From positions 744,001 to 808,000 of the forward strand of contig NZ_CP108427.1 of the NCBI RefSeq assembly GCF_035982055.1: 64,000 bases of DNA. Direction: 5' to 3'. The notes beneath the pieces are model-generated. The model made no database searches, was not told the origin of the DNA, and was given only the letters and a program-made list of their open reading frames with translations. This document shows, piece by piece, positions 1 to 8,324 of the stretch (the stretch's first letter is position 1; each line of letters opens with the position of its first letter). Origin of the DNA: Streptomyces sp. NBC_01288. GTDB taxonomy: Bacteria > Actinomycetota > Actinomycetes > Streptomycetales > Streptomycetaceae. Position numbers and translations under genes: made by a program.

Positions 1-438
1 GTCACCGTGTGCGACGCCCGCCCGGTGTTCGCCACGCCGAAGCGGTTCCCGGCGGGCGTGGAGGTGGTCGTGGACTGGCCGCACCGCTATCTGCACGGCA
101 CGGACACCGACGAACGGACGGTGATCTGCGTCCTCACCCACGACCCGAAGTTCGACGTACCGCTGCTGGAGGAGGCGTTGCGCCGGCCGGCCGCGTACAT
201 CGGGGCGATGGGCAGCCGCCGTACACACAACGACCGTATGCGGCAGCTTCTCCAATCGGGCCTGGAGGAGGGCGAGTTGGCCCGCCTGCGCTCACCGGTC
301 GGCCTGGACCTCGGCGCGCGTACGCCGGAGGAGGTCGCCGTGTCCGTGGCCGCGGAGATCGTCGCGCTGCGGTGGGGTGGGACGGGGGTGCCGCTGACGG
401 GAGCGGCGGGGGCGATTCATCGGGGGCCGGTGGGGTGA
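1..438 (+). CDS. XdhC/CoxI family protein, C-terminal part (5' truncated)
   Basis: The reading frame is open from the first base of the window, so the gene starts upstream. The visible 145 residues match the C-terminal Rossmann-like half of XdhC/CoxI proteins, which help insert or sulfurate the molybdenum cofactor of xanthine dehydrogenase-type enzymes. Diagnostic stretches are VCDARPVFA near the left edge, VLTHDPKFD, AYIGAMGSRRTH around residue 70, and PVGLDLGARTPEEVAVSVAAEI near the end. The last 20 residues are glycine-rich and not family-typical. No partner gene (molybdenum hydroxylase subunits) is visible inside the window; they may lie to the left. The family call is firm; substrate enzyme unknown. 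Confidence 0.88.
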   Translation, partial: VTVCDARPVFATPKRFPAGVEVVVDWPHRYLHGTDTDERTVICVLTHDPKFDVPLLEEALRRPAAYIGAMGSRRTHNDRMRQLLQSGLEEGELARLRSPVGLDLGARTPEEVAVSVAAEIVALRWGGTGVPLTGAAGAIHRGPVG

Positions 439-790
439 CCTGGCCGACTCGGTTGGCGGGTCGGGGCAGCCGTATCGACGCCGGTCGTTGCCCAGGCCCC
501 CACGCGCCCCGGCGGAAGGGGGCGCGCATCGCGCCCGGCAACGGGGCCCGGGAGATGGGCAGTTACGCCGGTCCGGGAGCCCTGGCGGTGAGCTGCCTAC
601 CGGTGTCGACCTCGCGCCGGCCGTCGAATACGGGCGCTCACGTCCTCAACTACCGCGGCAATCCTGCCAGTTCACACGCATCCAACAGCCGTACCAGCCC
701 TGCCAGTTCGCAGGCCCCCAACGACCGCGCAGCCCCACCGCATATCGGCCAGACTGTCCCGCGTACCCCACCGGCCGCAGGTGATCCCGG
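439..790. other. Gene-free stretch
   Basis: About 350 bases between two convergent genes (XdhC and the phosphoesterase). No reading frame here shows the third-position G/C bias of its neighbours. The only structure noticed is a short direct repeat, CCTGCCAGTTC followed by RCA, at about 664 and 697. No convincing terminator hairpin was found. Confidence 0.5.
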
Positions 791-1294
791 TCAGCTTCTG
801 GTCGGCAACCGATGCAATACGACGTCCGTCAGCGTGCCGTCCTCCACCGTCGCCGTCATGTACGTGCAGTACGGCTGGCGCCGCCGATCCGTCGGAGAGC
901 CCGGGTTCAGCAGGCGCAGGCCGCCCGCAGCCGTCGTGTCCCAGGGAATGTGGCTGTGCCCGAAGACCAGCACGTCCAGGTCGGGGAAACGGGCCGCGCA
1001 GCGTGCCTCGCGGCCCTGGGCGGGGCCCGTCTCGTGGATGGTGCCGAAGCGCAGGCCGCCCAGTTCGGTGTACGCCAACTCGGGGAGCCGGGCGCGCAGT
1101 TCGGGGCCGTCGTTGTTGCCGTGGACGCCCACGAGCCGTCGGCTGCGGCTCTCCAGCAGGTCGAGGGTGGCCGTGTCGACCCAGTCGCCGGCGTGGAACA
1201 CGACGTCGGCGCGCGGGAGTTCGGCGAGGAGTCGCGCGGGGAGTTCCTTGGCGCGCTTGGGGAGGTGGGTGTCGGACATCAGGAGCAGACGCAC
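791..1294 (-). CDS. YfcE/MJ0936-type metallophosphoesterase
   Basis: 167 residues, the usual size for a single-domain calcineurin-like phosphodiesterase. The dinuclear metal-site motifs are present in order: SDTHLP (D and H, residues 7-10), HAGDWVD (GD, about 36-38), GNNDG (GNxD, about 60-63), a histidine in GTIHE, and GHSHIP (GHSH, about 113-116). The enzyme is cytoplasmic and probably cleaves phosphodiesters; the natural substrate is unknown. It starts with GTG and is divergent from the MarR gene; the 86-base gap carries the palindrome array, so it could share control with that operon. Confidence 0.88.
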   Translation of the reverse strand: MRLLLMSDTHLPKRAKELPARLLAELPRADVVFHAGDWVDTATLDLLESRSRRLVGVHGNNDGPELRARLPELAYTELGGLRFGTIHETGPAQGREARCAARFPDLDVLVFGHSHIPWDTTAAGGLRLLNPGSPTDRRRQPYCTYMTATVEDGTLTDVVLHRLPTRS

Positions 1295-1321
1295 GGCCCC
1301 AGCCTAGGGGCCGCAGATCTT

Positions 1322-1361
1322 CAGGTGAACCTGTGCAGTTTCAACTGGACAGGTGAACCTG
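1322..1361. promoter_or_regulatory. Three phased 12-bp palindromes, probable MarR operator array
   Basis: Three palindromes follow one another: CAGGTGAACCTG (1322-1333), CAGTTTCAACTG (1336-1347) and CAGGTGAACCTG (1350-1361). Their centres are exactly 14 bp apart and each is separated from the next by 2 bp. They end 19 bp before the MarR start codon. The most economical reading is an autoregulatory operator for the MarR dimer encoded next door, also able to affect the divergent phosphoesterase gene. Binding is inferred. Confidence 0.7.
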
Positions 1362-1380
1362 CGAGTCTTACGGTGGGGGC

Positions 1381-1842
1381 ATGGATCACCACCTCACCGG
1401 CACCCCCGCGGGCATCTCCGACTCCGCGGCCCGCTCCGCGCGCGACCTGCGGGTGGTGTTCAGTCGACTGCGGCGCAGACTGCGTGAGGTCGCGGCGGAC
1501 GAGGACCTCACCCCGTCGCAGGAGTCGGCGCTCACGCTCGTCGGCAAGCACGGCGCGGCCACGGCCAGTGCCCTCGCGTCGGCCGAGGGGGTCCGACCGC
1601 AGTCGATGGCCGCCACCCTCGCCGCCCTCGACCAGCACGGGCTGATCCGGCGCAGCCCCGACCCCGAGGACGGCCGTAGACAACTCGTCACCCTCACCGA
1701 GGCCGGCCGCGCGCGGATCGAGGACAACCGGCAGGTCCGCGAGGAGTGGCTCGCGCGGGCCTTCGAGGACCGGTACACCGAGACGGAACGGCGGACGATC
1801 CTCGACGCCCTGACGTTGCTGGAACGGCTGTCCGAGCAGTGA
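1381..1842 (+). CDS. MarR family transcriptional regulator
   Basis: 153 residues, typical of MarR repressors. The winged helix lies at about residues 40-110: LTPSQESALTLVGKHG, ATASALASAEGVRPQSMAATLAALDQHGLIRR (recognition helix) and DPEDGRRQLVTLTEAGRA (wing). Such proteins act as dimers that release DNA on binding a phenolic or similar ligand. It is the first gene of an operon with the MFS pump (GTGA overlap) and the isochorismatase-like hydrolase, so it probably senses a compound that the pump exports and the hydrolase changes. The palindrome array just upstream is its likely operator. Confidence 0.93.
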   Translation: MDHHLTGTPAGISDSAARSARDLRVVFSRLRRRLREVAADEDLTPSQESALTLVGKHGAATASALASAEGVRPQSMAATLAALDQHGLIRRSPDPEDGRRQLVTLTEAGRARIEDNRQVREEWLARAFEDRYTETERRTILDALTLLERLSEQ

Positions 1843-3242
1843 TATCGAAGCCCACCCAGGCACTACGGGCCACGCACCCCGCCCCCACCGGCTTCGACCG
1901 GCGCCTGATCGCGCCCATGGTCCTCGGCTCCGTGCTCAACCCGATCAACTCCTCGATGATCGCCGTGGCCCTCGTGCCCATCGGCATCGCCTTCGGGGCG
2001 CCGCCCTCGCAGACGGTCTGGCTGGTCTCCGCGCTGTATCTCGCCACGGCCGTGGGGCAACCGGTCATCGGGCGGCTCGTCGACATGTACGGGCCGCGTC
2101 GTCTTTACCTCATCGGTACGGCCCTGGTCGGCATCGCCGGAGTCATGGGCGCCCTCGCGCCGTCGCTCGGCGTGCTGATCGCCGCCCGGGTCCTGCTCGG
2201 CTTCGGCACCTCGGCCGCGTATCCGGCCGCGATGCAGCTGACCCGCAGCGAGGCGGAACGCACCGGCAAGGACAGCCCGGCCGGTGTCCTCACCGCGCTC
2301 GCCGTCTCCGCCCAGACGGTGTCGGTGATCGGACCCACACTCGGCGGCTTCCTCATCGGCGTCGGCGGCTGGCGCGCCATCTTCACCGTCAACGTGCCGC
2401 TGTCCGTGGCCTGTCTCGTCCTCGGCGCACTGCGACTGCCGAGGACGAGCAAGGACAAGGACACCGCCGGCACCCGGCGCGATGTCGACCCGCCCGGCAT
2501 GCTCCTGTTCGCCGTCATGCTGGTCTCGCTGATGATGTTCCTGACCGCCCCCAAGCTCTCCGAGTGGTACCTCCCGGTCCTCAGCGCCGCCGCGGCCGTC
2601 GCCTTCGCGAAACGCGAACTCCGCGTCCCGGAACCCTTCGTGGACCTGCGCGTCCTCGGCGGCAACCTCCCCCTGGTGACGACGTACATCCGCCAGTTCC
2701 TCGGCTACACCACCTCGTACGCCTTCCTCTACGGCTACACGCAGTGGCTGGAGGAGGGGCGCGGCCTGCACGCCTCCGCCGCCGGGCTCATCCTGCTGCC
2801 CCTGTCGATCACCGCTCTCGGTGTCTCCACCCTCACCGGGCGCCGTGAGGCGATCCGCGCCAAGCTGCTCGTCGGCAGCGCGATCCAGATCGTCGGCTGC
2901 GTCGCGCTGTTGCTGGTCGGCTCCGACAGCCCGGTCTGGCTACTGCTCGCCGTCGGCGCCGTGCTGGGCGTACCGCAGGGACTGTTGGGTCTGGCCGGGC
3001 AGAACGCCCTGTATCGGCAGGCCGAGCCCGCGCGCATCGCGTCCGCCGCCGGACTGCTGCGCACCTTCATGTACCTCGGCGCACTGGCCGCCTCCGCGGC
3101 CACCGCGGCCTTCTTCCCGCACCGCGCCGACACCCCGGGACTGCACGACCTGGCCCTGTTCATGGCGATCGGGTCGGCGCTGCTCCTGGCGATCACCCTG
3201 CCCGACCGTTCCCTGCGCACCCTCATCCCCAAGACCGCCTGA
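1839..3242 (+). CDS. MFS transporter (drug/metabolite efflux type)
   Basis: 467 residues with many hydrophobic segments. A major-facilitator motif A-like loop, GRLVDMYGPRRLY, follows the second helix. The GTG start at 1839 overlaps the TGA of the MarR gene (GTGA), indicating translational coupling; longer upstream starts would lie inside the MarR gene. The N-terminus (NPINSSMIAVALVPIG) is like DHA2-type exporters. Placed between a MarR regulator and an isochorismatase-like hydrolase, it is probably an inducible exporter of an aromatic or amide compound. The substrate cannot be read from sequence. Confidence 0.9.
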   Translation: MISKPTQALRATHPAPTGFDRRLIAPMVLGSVLNPINSSMIAVALVPIGIAFGAPPSQTVWLVSALYLATAVGQPVIGRLVDMYGPRRLYLIGTALVGIAGVMGALAPSLGVLIAARVLLGFGTSAAYPAAMQLTRSEAERTGKDSPAGVLTALAVSAQTVSVIGPTLGGFLIGVGGWRAIFTVNVPLSVACLVLGALRLPRTSKDKDTAGTRRDVDPPGMLLFAVMLVSLMMFLTAPKLSEWYLPVLSAAAAVAFAKRELRVPEPFVDLRVLGGNLPLVTTYIRQFLGYTTSYAFLYGYTQWLEEGRGLHASAAGLILLPLSITALGVSTLTGRREAIRAKLLVGSAIQIVGCVALLLVGSDSPVWLLLAVGAVLGVPQGLLGLAGQNALYRQAEPARIASAAGLLRTFMYLGALAASAATAAFFPHRADTPGLHDLALFMAIGSALLLAITLPDRSLRTLIPKTA

Positions 3243-3272
3243 GCCCCCGTACCTCCTGAAAGGCCTTCTCCC

Positions 3273-3866
3273 ATGGCACTCACCACCCTCGACCCGCGCA
3301 CCGCCCTCGTCGTGATCGACCTCCAGGGCGGCATCGTCGGCGCCCCGACCCAGCCGTACAGCGGGCCCGAGGTCGTCGCCCGTACCGTCGAACTCGCCGA
3401 CGCCTTCCGGGCCGCCGACCTTCCCGTGGTCCTGGTCCGGGTCACCTTCGCCGCCGACGGCGCGGACGCGGTCCCCGGCCGCAACGAGCAGCAGCGTCCC
3501 GGTGGCGGGGCCCGCCCCGAGGGCTGGGACGTCATCGTCGACGAGCTGGCCGGGCACCCCGGAGACATCCACGTGACCAAGCGGAACTGGGGCGCCTTCC
3601 ACGGCACCGACCTCGACGTACAGTTGCGCCGCCGCGGTGTCACGCAGATCGTGCTGACCGGCATCGCCACCAGCATCGGCGTCGAGTCCACCGCCCGTGC
3701 CGCCCACGAGCACGGCTACCACGTGACCCTGGCCACGGACGCGATGAGCGACCTGGACGCCGTCTCGCACACCCACAGCATCGAGCGGATCTTCCCGCGA
3801 CTGGGCGAAACGGGAACCTCCGCCGAAATCCTGGAACTTCTGACCAAGACCCACGACATGAGGTGA
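3273..3866 (+). CDS. Isochorismatase-like hydrolase lacking the catalytic cysteine
   Basis: 197 residues of the cysteine-hydrolase/isochorismatase fold. The catalytic Asp (VVIDLQ, residues 9-14) and Lys (VTKRNWGAF, about 99-107) are present. In the segment that normally holds the nucleophilic Cys the sequence reads TGIATSIGVESTAR, with Gly at the cysteine position. True isochorismatases also lack that Cys and hydrolyse a vinyl ether by acid catalysis, whereas nicotinamidase-type amidases need it. A hydrolysis of the isochorismatase type, or loss of activity, is therefore more likely than amidase chemistry. A ribosome site (GAAAGG) precedes ATG. It is the third gene of the MarR operon, 30 bp after the MFS gene. 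Confidence 0.88.
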   Translation: MALTTLDPRTALVVIDLQGGIVGAPTQPYSGPEVVARTVELADAFRAADLPVVLVRVTFAADGADAVPGRNEQQRPGGGARPEGWDVIVDELAGHPGDIHVTKRNWGAFHGTDLDVQLRRRGVTQIVLTGIATSIGVESTARAAHEHGYHVTLATDAMSDLDAVSHTHSIERIFPRLGETGTSAEILELLTKTHDMR

Positions 3867-4003
3867 CGTCCGTCCACGTCGGGTTAACCGTTGCCCAACA
3901 CCGGCCCAATGGGCGGCATCGAGACAGACCGGGTTAGCATCAGCCCACCGCGCCGTTCCAACTACGGGGGACGGGCAGCGCAAACAAGGGGGCTAGAAGC
4001 CGG

Positions 4004-5974
4004 ATGTCGGTCAAAGTCAGTGTCGTCGTCCCTGTCTACAATCCAGGGCCTTATATCGAGGATTGCATCTCCTCTCTCCTCAGGCAGTCGCTGCCTAACG
4101 ACGAGTACGAGGCGATCTTCGTCGACGACGGCTCGACGGACGGCACGCCCGCGCGGCTCGACGAGATCGCCGCCGAGCACCCCCACATGCACGTGATCCA
4201 CCAGGAGGCGTCGGGCTGGTCGGGCAAGCCCCGCAACGTCGGGATCGCCGCCTCCAAGGGCGAGTTCGTGATGTTCGTCGACAACGACGACTACCTCGGC
4301 GACGAGGCCCTGGAGCGGATGTACGAGTACGGCGTGGCCAACGGCGCCGATGTCATCGTCGGCAAGATGGCCGGCAAGGGCCGCGCCGTACCCGTGGAGC
4401 TGTTCCGCAAGAACTATCCGCACGCGTCGGTCGCGACCGCGCCGCTGATGGACAGCCTCACCCCGCACAAGATGCTCCGCCGCGCGTTCCTCGACCGCAT
4501 CAACCTGCGGTTCCCCGAGGGGCGTCGCCGCCTGGAGGACCATGTCTTCGTGACGGAGGCCTACCTCGCCGCGGACAACGTCGCCGTGCTCAGCGACTAC
4601 GTCTGCTACTACCACATCAAGCGCGAGGACGCCGCGAACGCCGGCTTCCAACGCTTCGACCCCGTCGGCTACTTCAAGAACCTGCGCGAGGCCCTCGACG
4701 TCGTCGAGAAGTACACCGAGCCGGGTGCGGCCCGCGACAAGATCTTCCGCCGCTGGCTGCGCGTGGAGATGATGGAGCGCCTCGGCGGCGGCCGGCTGCT
4801 CAAGGTCCCCGACGACTACCGCCGTGAACTCCTCAAGGAGATCCGCGGTGTCATGACCGAGCGCTTCGGCCCCGGTGTCGCGGCCGGTCTCGGCCCGCGG
4901 CTGCGGGTCGTCGCGGCCCTCGCCGCCGCCGACCGCTACGACGACCTCGTCGAGCTGGCCAAGTGGGAGGCCTCCCTCAAGCCGAAGGCCGTCCCGGGCG
5001 AGATCGAGTGGCGCGACGGCAAGCTGCTCGTCCACTACCAGGCCGAGTTCGTCATCGACGGCAAGCCGGCGGTCTTCGAGGCCAAGGGTGCCCCCGCTCC
5101 CAAGCACCCGGAGCCGAAGACCCTCGCCGAGGCGACGGCCATGCTGACGGCCGACGCCACCGCCAACTTCAAGAAGGCGACGGCCGACCTCGTCGTCCGT
5201 GAACGCACCAGCGCCGCCTCGCACTTCCAGCCCGTGCAGATCTCGCACGAGACGGTCGCCGACGGCGCCGGCGTCCGCCTGGTGCTGCACGCCACAGCCA
5301 CCATCGACCCGGCCACCGCGGCCGTCGGCGCCCCGCTGGGCAGCGGCCTCTGGGACACCTACGTCCGCGTCGTCATCGGCTCCTGGAACAAGGAGTGCCG
5401 CCTCGGCCCGGTCCCGCAGCACGGCGAGAACGCCGGGCACGCCGGTGTCGTCGCCGGCCAGGTCATGCTCCCGTACTACACGGAGCCGCACGGCAACTTC
5501 TCCCTGGACGTCGACAAGGCGAGCACGCGCCTCGGCCTCGCCGACCTCAAGCCCGGCGACTTCACCGTCACCGGCGCCCGCGTCGGCGTCCTGCTCCCCT
5601 TCTACGTCCCCGCCACCACCGACGTACTGCTGCGGCTGACCCACAAGTCGTCCGGTACGACGCTGGACGTACCCGGTGTGGTCTCCCCCGAGTCCTCCGG
5701 CGCACGGCTGGCCGCCGAGGTGCCGGCCGCGGAGCTGAAGGACGCGGCGTGGAACGCGTCGGTGTGCCTGACCCCGGCCGCGACCGGGCAGCGTTTCCTG
5801 GCGCTGCCGGTGCGGTTGACCGGTGACGCCGGCGGTATCCGGGTGGAGGCGGCGCCGAAGTCCGCCGCCAAGTCCGCCCAGCCCAAGCCGGCGCCGAAGC
5901 CGGTGGCCGCCAAGCCCAAGCCGGGGCTGGCCTACCGGGTGGCGCGCAAGCTGAAGCGCGTGCTGAGCAAGTAG
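4004..5974 (+). CDS. Large GT2-family glycosyltransferase
   Basis: 656 residues. The GT-A domain covers about residues 1-230: VSVVVPVYNPGPYIEDC, FVDDGSTDGT, and the metal-binding DxD in FVDNDDYLG. A further roughly 400 residues include two beta-rich segments (about 330-440 and 440-600) and a basic, Ala/Lys/Pro-rich tail ending KRVLSK. Such bimodular GT2 proteins are common next to cell-wall glycopolymer genes. It is followed directly by the dTDP-rhamnose genes, which suggests it adds a sugar (possibly rhamnose) to a wall or surface polymer. Donor and acceptor are not determinable. No transmembrane segments were seen, so it is probably peripheral on the inner membrane face. Confidence 0.85.
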   Translation: MSVKVSVVVPVYNPGPYIEDCISSLLRQSLPNDEYEAIFVDDGSTDGTPARLDEIAAEHPHMHVIHQEASGWSGKPRNVGIAASKGEFVMFVDNDDYLGDEALERMYEYGVANGADVIVGKMAGKGRAVPVELFRKNYPHASVATAPLMDSLTPHKMLRRAFLDRINLRFPEGRRRLEDHVFVTEAYLAADNVAVLSDYVCYYHIKREDAANAGFQRFDPVGYFKNLREALDVVEKYTEPGAARDKIFRRWLRVEMMERLGGGRLLKVPDDYRRELLKEIRGVMTERFGPGVAAGLGPRLRVVAALAAADRYDDLVELAKWEASLKPKAVPGEIEWRDGKLLVHYQAEFVIDGKPAVFEAKGAPAPKHPEPKTLAEATAMLTADATANFKKATADLVVRERTSAASHFQPVQISHETVADGAGVRLVLHATATIDPATAAVGAPLGSGLWDTYVRVVIGSWNKECRLGPVPQHGENAGHAGVVAGQVMLPYYTEPHGNFSLDVDKASTRLGLADLKPGDFTVTGARVGVLLPFYVPATTDVLLRLTHKSSGTTLDVPGVVSPESSGARLAAEVPAAELKDAAWNASVCLTPAATGQRFLALPVRLTGDAGGIRVEAAPKSAAKSAQPKPAPKPVAAKPKPGLAYRVARKLKRVLSK

Positions 5975-6044
5975 CGGTACCCGAGAGCGAGTTGCGGTAC
6001 CCGAGCAAGCAGAAGTGCCCGAGCAAGTCGAAGGACGGAAGAAC

Positions 6045-6653
6045 GTGCGATCACTGGGGATTGAAGGCGCCTGGGTCCTGGAACCCAAGGTCTTCCCTGA
6101 CGACCGGGGCAGTTTCCACGAGTGGTACCGGGGCGAGGAGTTCCGCGAGGCCACCGGGTACGACCTGGCTCTGTCCCAGGCCAACTGCTCGGTCTCGCGG
6201 CGGGGTGTGGTGCGCGGAGTGCACTTCTCCGACGTGCCGCCGAGCCAGGCCAAGTACGTCAAGTGCGTGCGGGGCGCCGTCCTCGACGTGATCGTGGACA
6301 TCCGCGTCGGCTCTCCCACGTTCGGTCAGTGGGAGGCCGTCCGGCTGGACGACGAGACCAAGCACGCCGTGTTCCTCGCGGAGGGGCTCGGTCACGCGTT
6401 CATGGCGCTGACCGACGACGCGACGGTCGTGTACCTGTGCTCGACGGGGTACTCCCCCGGCCGTGAGCACGGGATCAACCCGCTCGACCCGGCGCTGGGC
6501 ATCGCCTGGCCCGAGGGCTTCGAGCCGGTGCTCTCCGACAAGGACGCGGAGGCTCCGACATTGGCAGAGGCGGAGCAGTCAGGACTTCTTCCGTCCTACG
6601 CGGACTGCTCCGCCTACTACGAGCGACTGCGGAGTGGGCAGCTCAGCGACTGA
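6045..6653 (+). CDS. rmlC: dTDP-4-dehydrorhamnose 3,5-epimerase (RmlC)
   Basis: Converts dTDP-4-keto-6-deoxyglucose to dTDP-4-keto-rhamnose, the third step of dTDP-L-rhamnose synthesis. A cupin of 202 residues from the GTG at 6045, chosen because AAGGACGG lies at 6031-6038; the frame is open further up, to a GTG at 6015 without a ribosome site. Landmarks are FPDDRGSFHEWYR, the active-site histidine in RRGVVRGVHFSDVPPSQAKYV, the conserved GAVLDVIVDIRVGSPTFGQW, and EGLGHAFMAL. The last 11 bp overlap the convergent methyltransferase gene. Its partners rmlA, rmlB and rmlD lie on the opposite strand. Confidence 0.95.
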   Translation: MRSLGIEGAWVLEPKVFPDDRGSFHEWYRGEEFREATGYDLALSQANCSVSRRGVVRGVHFSDVPPSQAKYVKCVRGAVLDVIVDIRVGSPTFGQWEAVRLDDETKHAVFLAEGLGHAFMALTDDATVVYLCSTGYSPGREHGINPLDPALGIAWPEGFEPVLSDKDAEAPTLAEAEQSGLLPSYADCSAYYERLRSGQLSD

Positions 6654-7446
6654 CGCTGAGCTGCTCCACCGAGCGGCGCAGGGGCTCCCAGCCGCGGGAC
6701 CGCTTGGTCCCGCGGTCCCGCGCTTTGGCGAGGGGGCCCCAGAAACCGGCGCCGAGCAGCGTCTCGGGCTTCACCGCGGTGGTGCGCTCCAGGATCGCCT
6801 CGGGCACCTTCTGCGGGTCCGGGACCTCGAACTCGGCGACGATCTCGTCGTACTTGTCCTTGAGGACGGTGCTGCTGGGGTCGGCGCCGAAGACCACGAG
6901 CTGACCGGTGGGCTGGGTGTCGACCAGGACCGTCAGGAGGTCGGGACGGTAGCGGTTGAGAATCTCGACGAGCTTGTAGACGTCACCGGTCCAGGCGTCG
7001 GTGTGCCGGTCCCGGGCCGCCTCGTCGATGCTGCGGGGCAGCATGTCGTCGAAGACGATGACGCTGGCCCAGTCCGAGTGCTTCTCCACGTTGATGAAGT
7101 CGCGCAGCGCGTACTCGAAGAGGTGCATGCCGTCGATGAACGACAGGTCCAGCGTGGTGGTCTTCCACCAGCCCAACGGGCTGCGGTTGCGGGCCAGTTG
7201 ACGCAGCGGGTGCCGGCCGCCGCGCAGGTGCACCAGCGGGTTGTCCCGGGCGAAGAAGTCGTCACTGGTGGCCTTGGCCAGGTGGACGTCACAGCGGATC
7301 TCCGTGACCACCTTGAACGCGGGATCGATCGCGACGCTGGGCACCCGGGAGAGCGTCAGGCTGCGGCCGTCGTTGACGCCGATCTCCAGGTAGTTGCGGT
7401 TCGCGGTTGACTTGTGGAGCCCCCGCAGGAACTCATGACGTTTCAC
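6643..7446 (-). CDS. Class I SAM methyltransferase-like protein
   Basis: 267 residues. Near the N-terminus NYLEIGVNDGRSL resembles the SAM-binding glycine motif, and LSFIDGMHLFEYALRDF followed by VIVFDDMLPR matches methyltransferase_24-type proteins found in polysaccharide clusters. The GTG start at 7446 has AAGGAG upstream (about 7456-7461 on the reverse strand) and overlaps the stop of rmlD by 4 bp, so it is the last gene of rmlA-rmlB-rmlD-methyltransferase. It may methylate a sugar or a polymer end. Catalytic residues are not well defined in this family, so activity is inferred. Confidence 0.78.
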   Translation of the reverse strand: MKRHEFLRGLHKSTANRNYLEIGVNDGRSLTLSRVPSVAIDPAFKVVTEIRCDVHLAKATSDDFFARDNPLVHLRGGRHPLRQLARNRSPLGWWKTTTLDLSFIDGMHLFEYALRDFINVEKHSDWASVIVFDDMLPRSIDEAARDRHTDAWTGDVYKLVEILNRYRPDLLTVLVDTQPTGQLVVFGADPSSTVLKDKYDEIVAEFEVPDPQKVPEAILERTTAVKPETLLGAGFWGPLAKARDRGTKRSRGWEPLRRSVEQLSVSR

Positions 7447-8324
7447 GAAGAAATCTCCTTGCGGATGTGAGGAAGTGCTTCGTGCAGGGCGGACCGCCAG
7501 TCCCGAGGCGGTTCCAGACCGACCTCCCGCCACCGCTCGTGCCCGAGGGCGCTGTAGGCGGGGCGGGGCGCGGGACGGACGAAGGCCGCGCTCGTGGTGG
7601 GGCGGACACGCTCCGGGTCTGCGTCGATGAGCCGGAACACCTCCTGTGCGAGACCGTGCCAGCTGGTCTCGCCGGAGCTGGTCGCGTGGAACACCCCGTG
7701 CGCGCCTTCGACTTGGCCGATACGGGCGCCGAGATCGGCGATCCGCACGGCGACGTCGGCGGTCCAGGTCGGTTGACCGTGCTGGTCGTCGACGACGTCG
7801 AGAGTGTCGCGCCGCGCCTCCAGCTCGATCATTGTGCGGACGAAGTTACCCCCACAGGCTCCATACAGCCAAGCCGTGCGCACGACGGCGCTCGCACCGG
7901 GCAGTTCCGCCAACACGGCCTGCTCGCCCGCGAGTTTGGTACGGCCGTAGGCGGTGCGCGGGTCGGTGGAGTGATTCTCCGGGTACGGCGTGCTGCGGGC
8001 CTCGCCGTCGAAGACGTAGTCGGTGGAGACGTGCACCATGCGCGCGCCCGAGGCGGCGCAGGCCCGGGCGAGGAGCCGGGGCCCCTCGCCGTTGATGCGA
8101 AGGGCCCGCTCCTCGTCGGTCTCGGCGTCGTCGACGGCGGTGTACGCCGCGCAGTTCACCACCACGTCGGGGTGGTGCTCCGCGAACGCCCGGTCCACCG
8201 ACGCGGGGTCGGTGATGTCCAGGGCGGCGCGGTCGAGACCGACGAACTGCTCACCGCGGCGGGCGAGTTCCTCCAGCACATCGTGGCCGAGCATCCCGCC
8301 GGCACCGGTGACCAGCCACTTCAT
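7443..8324 (-). CDS. rmlD: dTDP-4-dehydrorhamnose reductase (RmlD)
   Basis: Last enzyme of dTDP-L-rhamnose synthesis; reduces dTDP-4-keto-rhamnose with NAD(P)H. 293 residues, normal length. The Rossmann motif VTGAGGMLGHDV is at residues 5-16, NCAAYTAVDDAE follows, STDYVFDG carries the catalytic Thr-Asp region and YGRTKLAGE the Tyr-x3-Lys pair; TAWLYG is also family-typical. The ATG at 8324 shares a base with the rmlB stop (TGATG); starts further upstream would run into rmlB and are unnecessary. Confidence 0.95.
   Translation of the reverse strand: MKWLVTGAGGMLGHDVLEELARRGEQFVGLDRAALDITDPASVDRAFAEHHPDVVVNCAAYTAVDDAETDEERALRINGEGPRLLARACAASGARMVHVSTDYVFDGEARSTPYPENHSTDPRTAYGRTKLAGEQAVLAELPGASAVVRTAWLYGACGGNFVRTMIELEARRDTLDVVDDQHGQPTWTADVAVRIADLGARIGQVEGAHGVFHATSSGETSWHGLAQEVFRLIDADPERVRPTTSAAFVRPAPRPAYSALGHERWREVGLEPPRDWRSALHEALPHIRKEISS

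Noticed and set aside
664..710. Short direct repeat CCTGCCAGTTC in the first gene-free gap
   Set aside because: Two 11-14-base copies 33 bp apart, no symmetry and no promoter context; could be chance.
3962..6319. 785-codon frame antisense to the GT2 and rmlC genes
   Set aside because: A shadow frame typical of very G+C-rich DNA; the sense strand encodes clear families.
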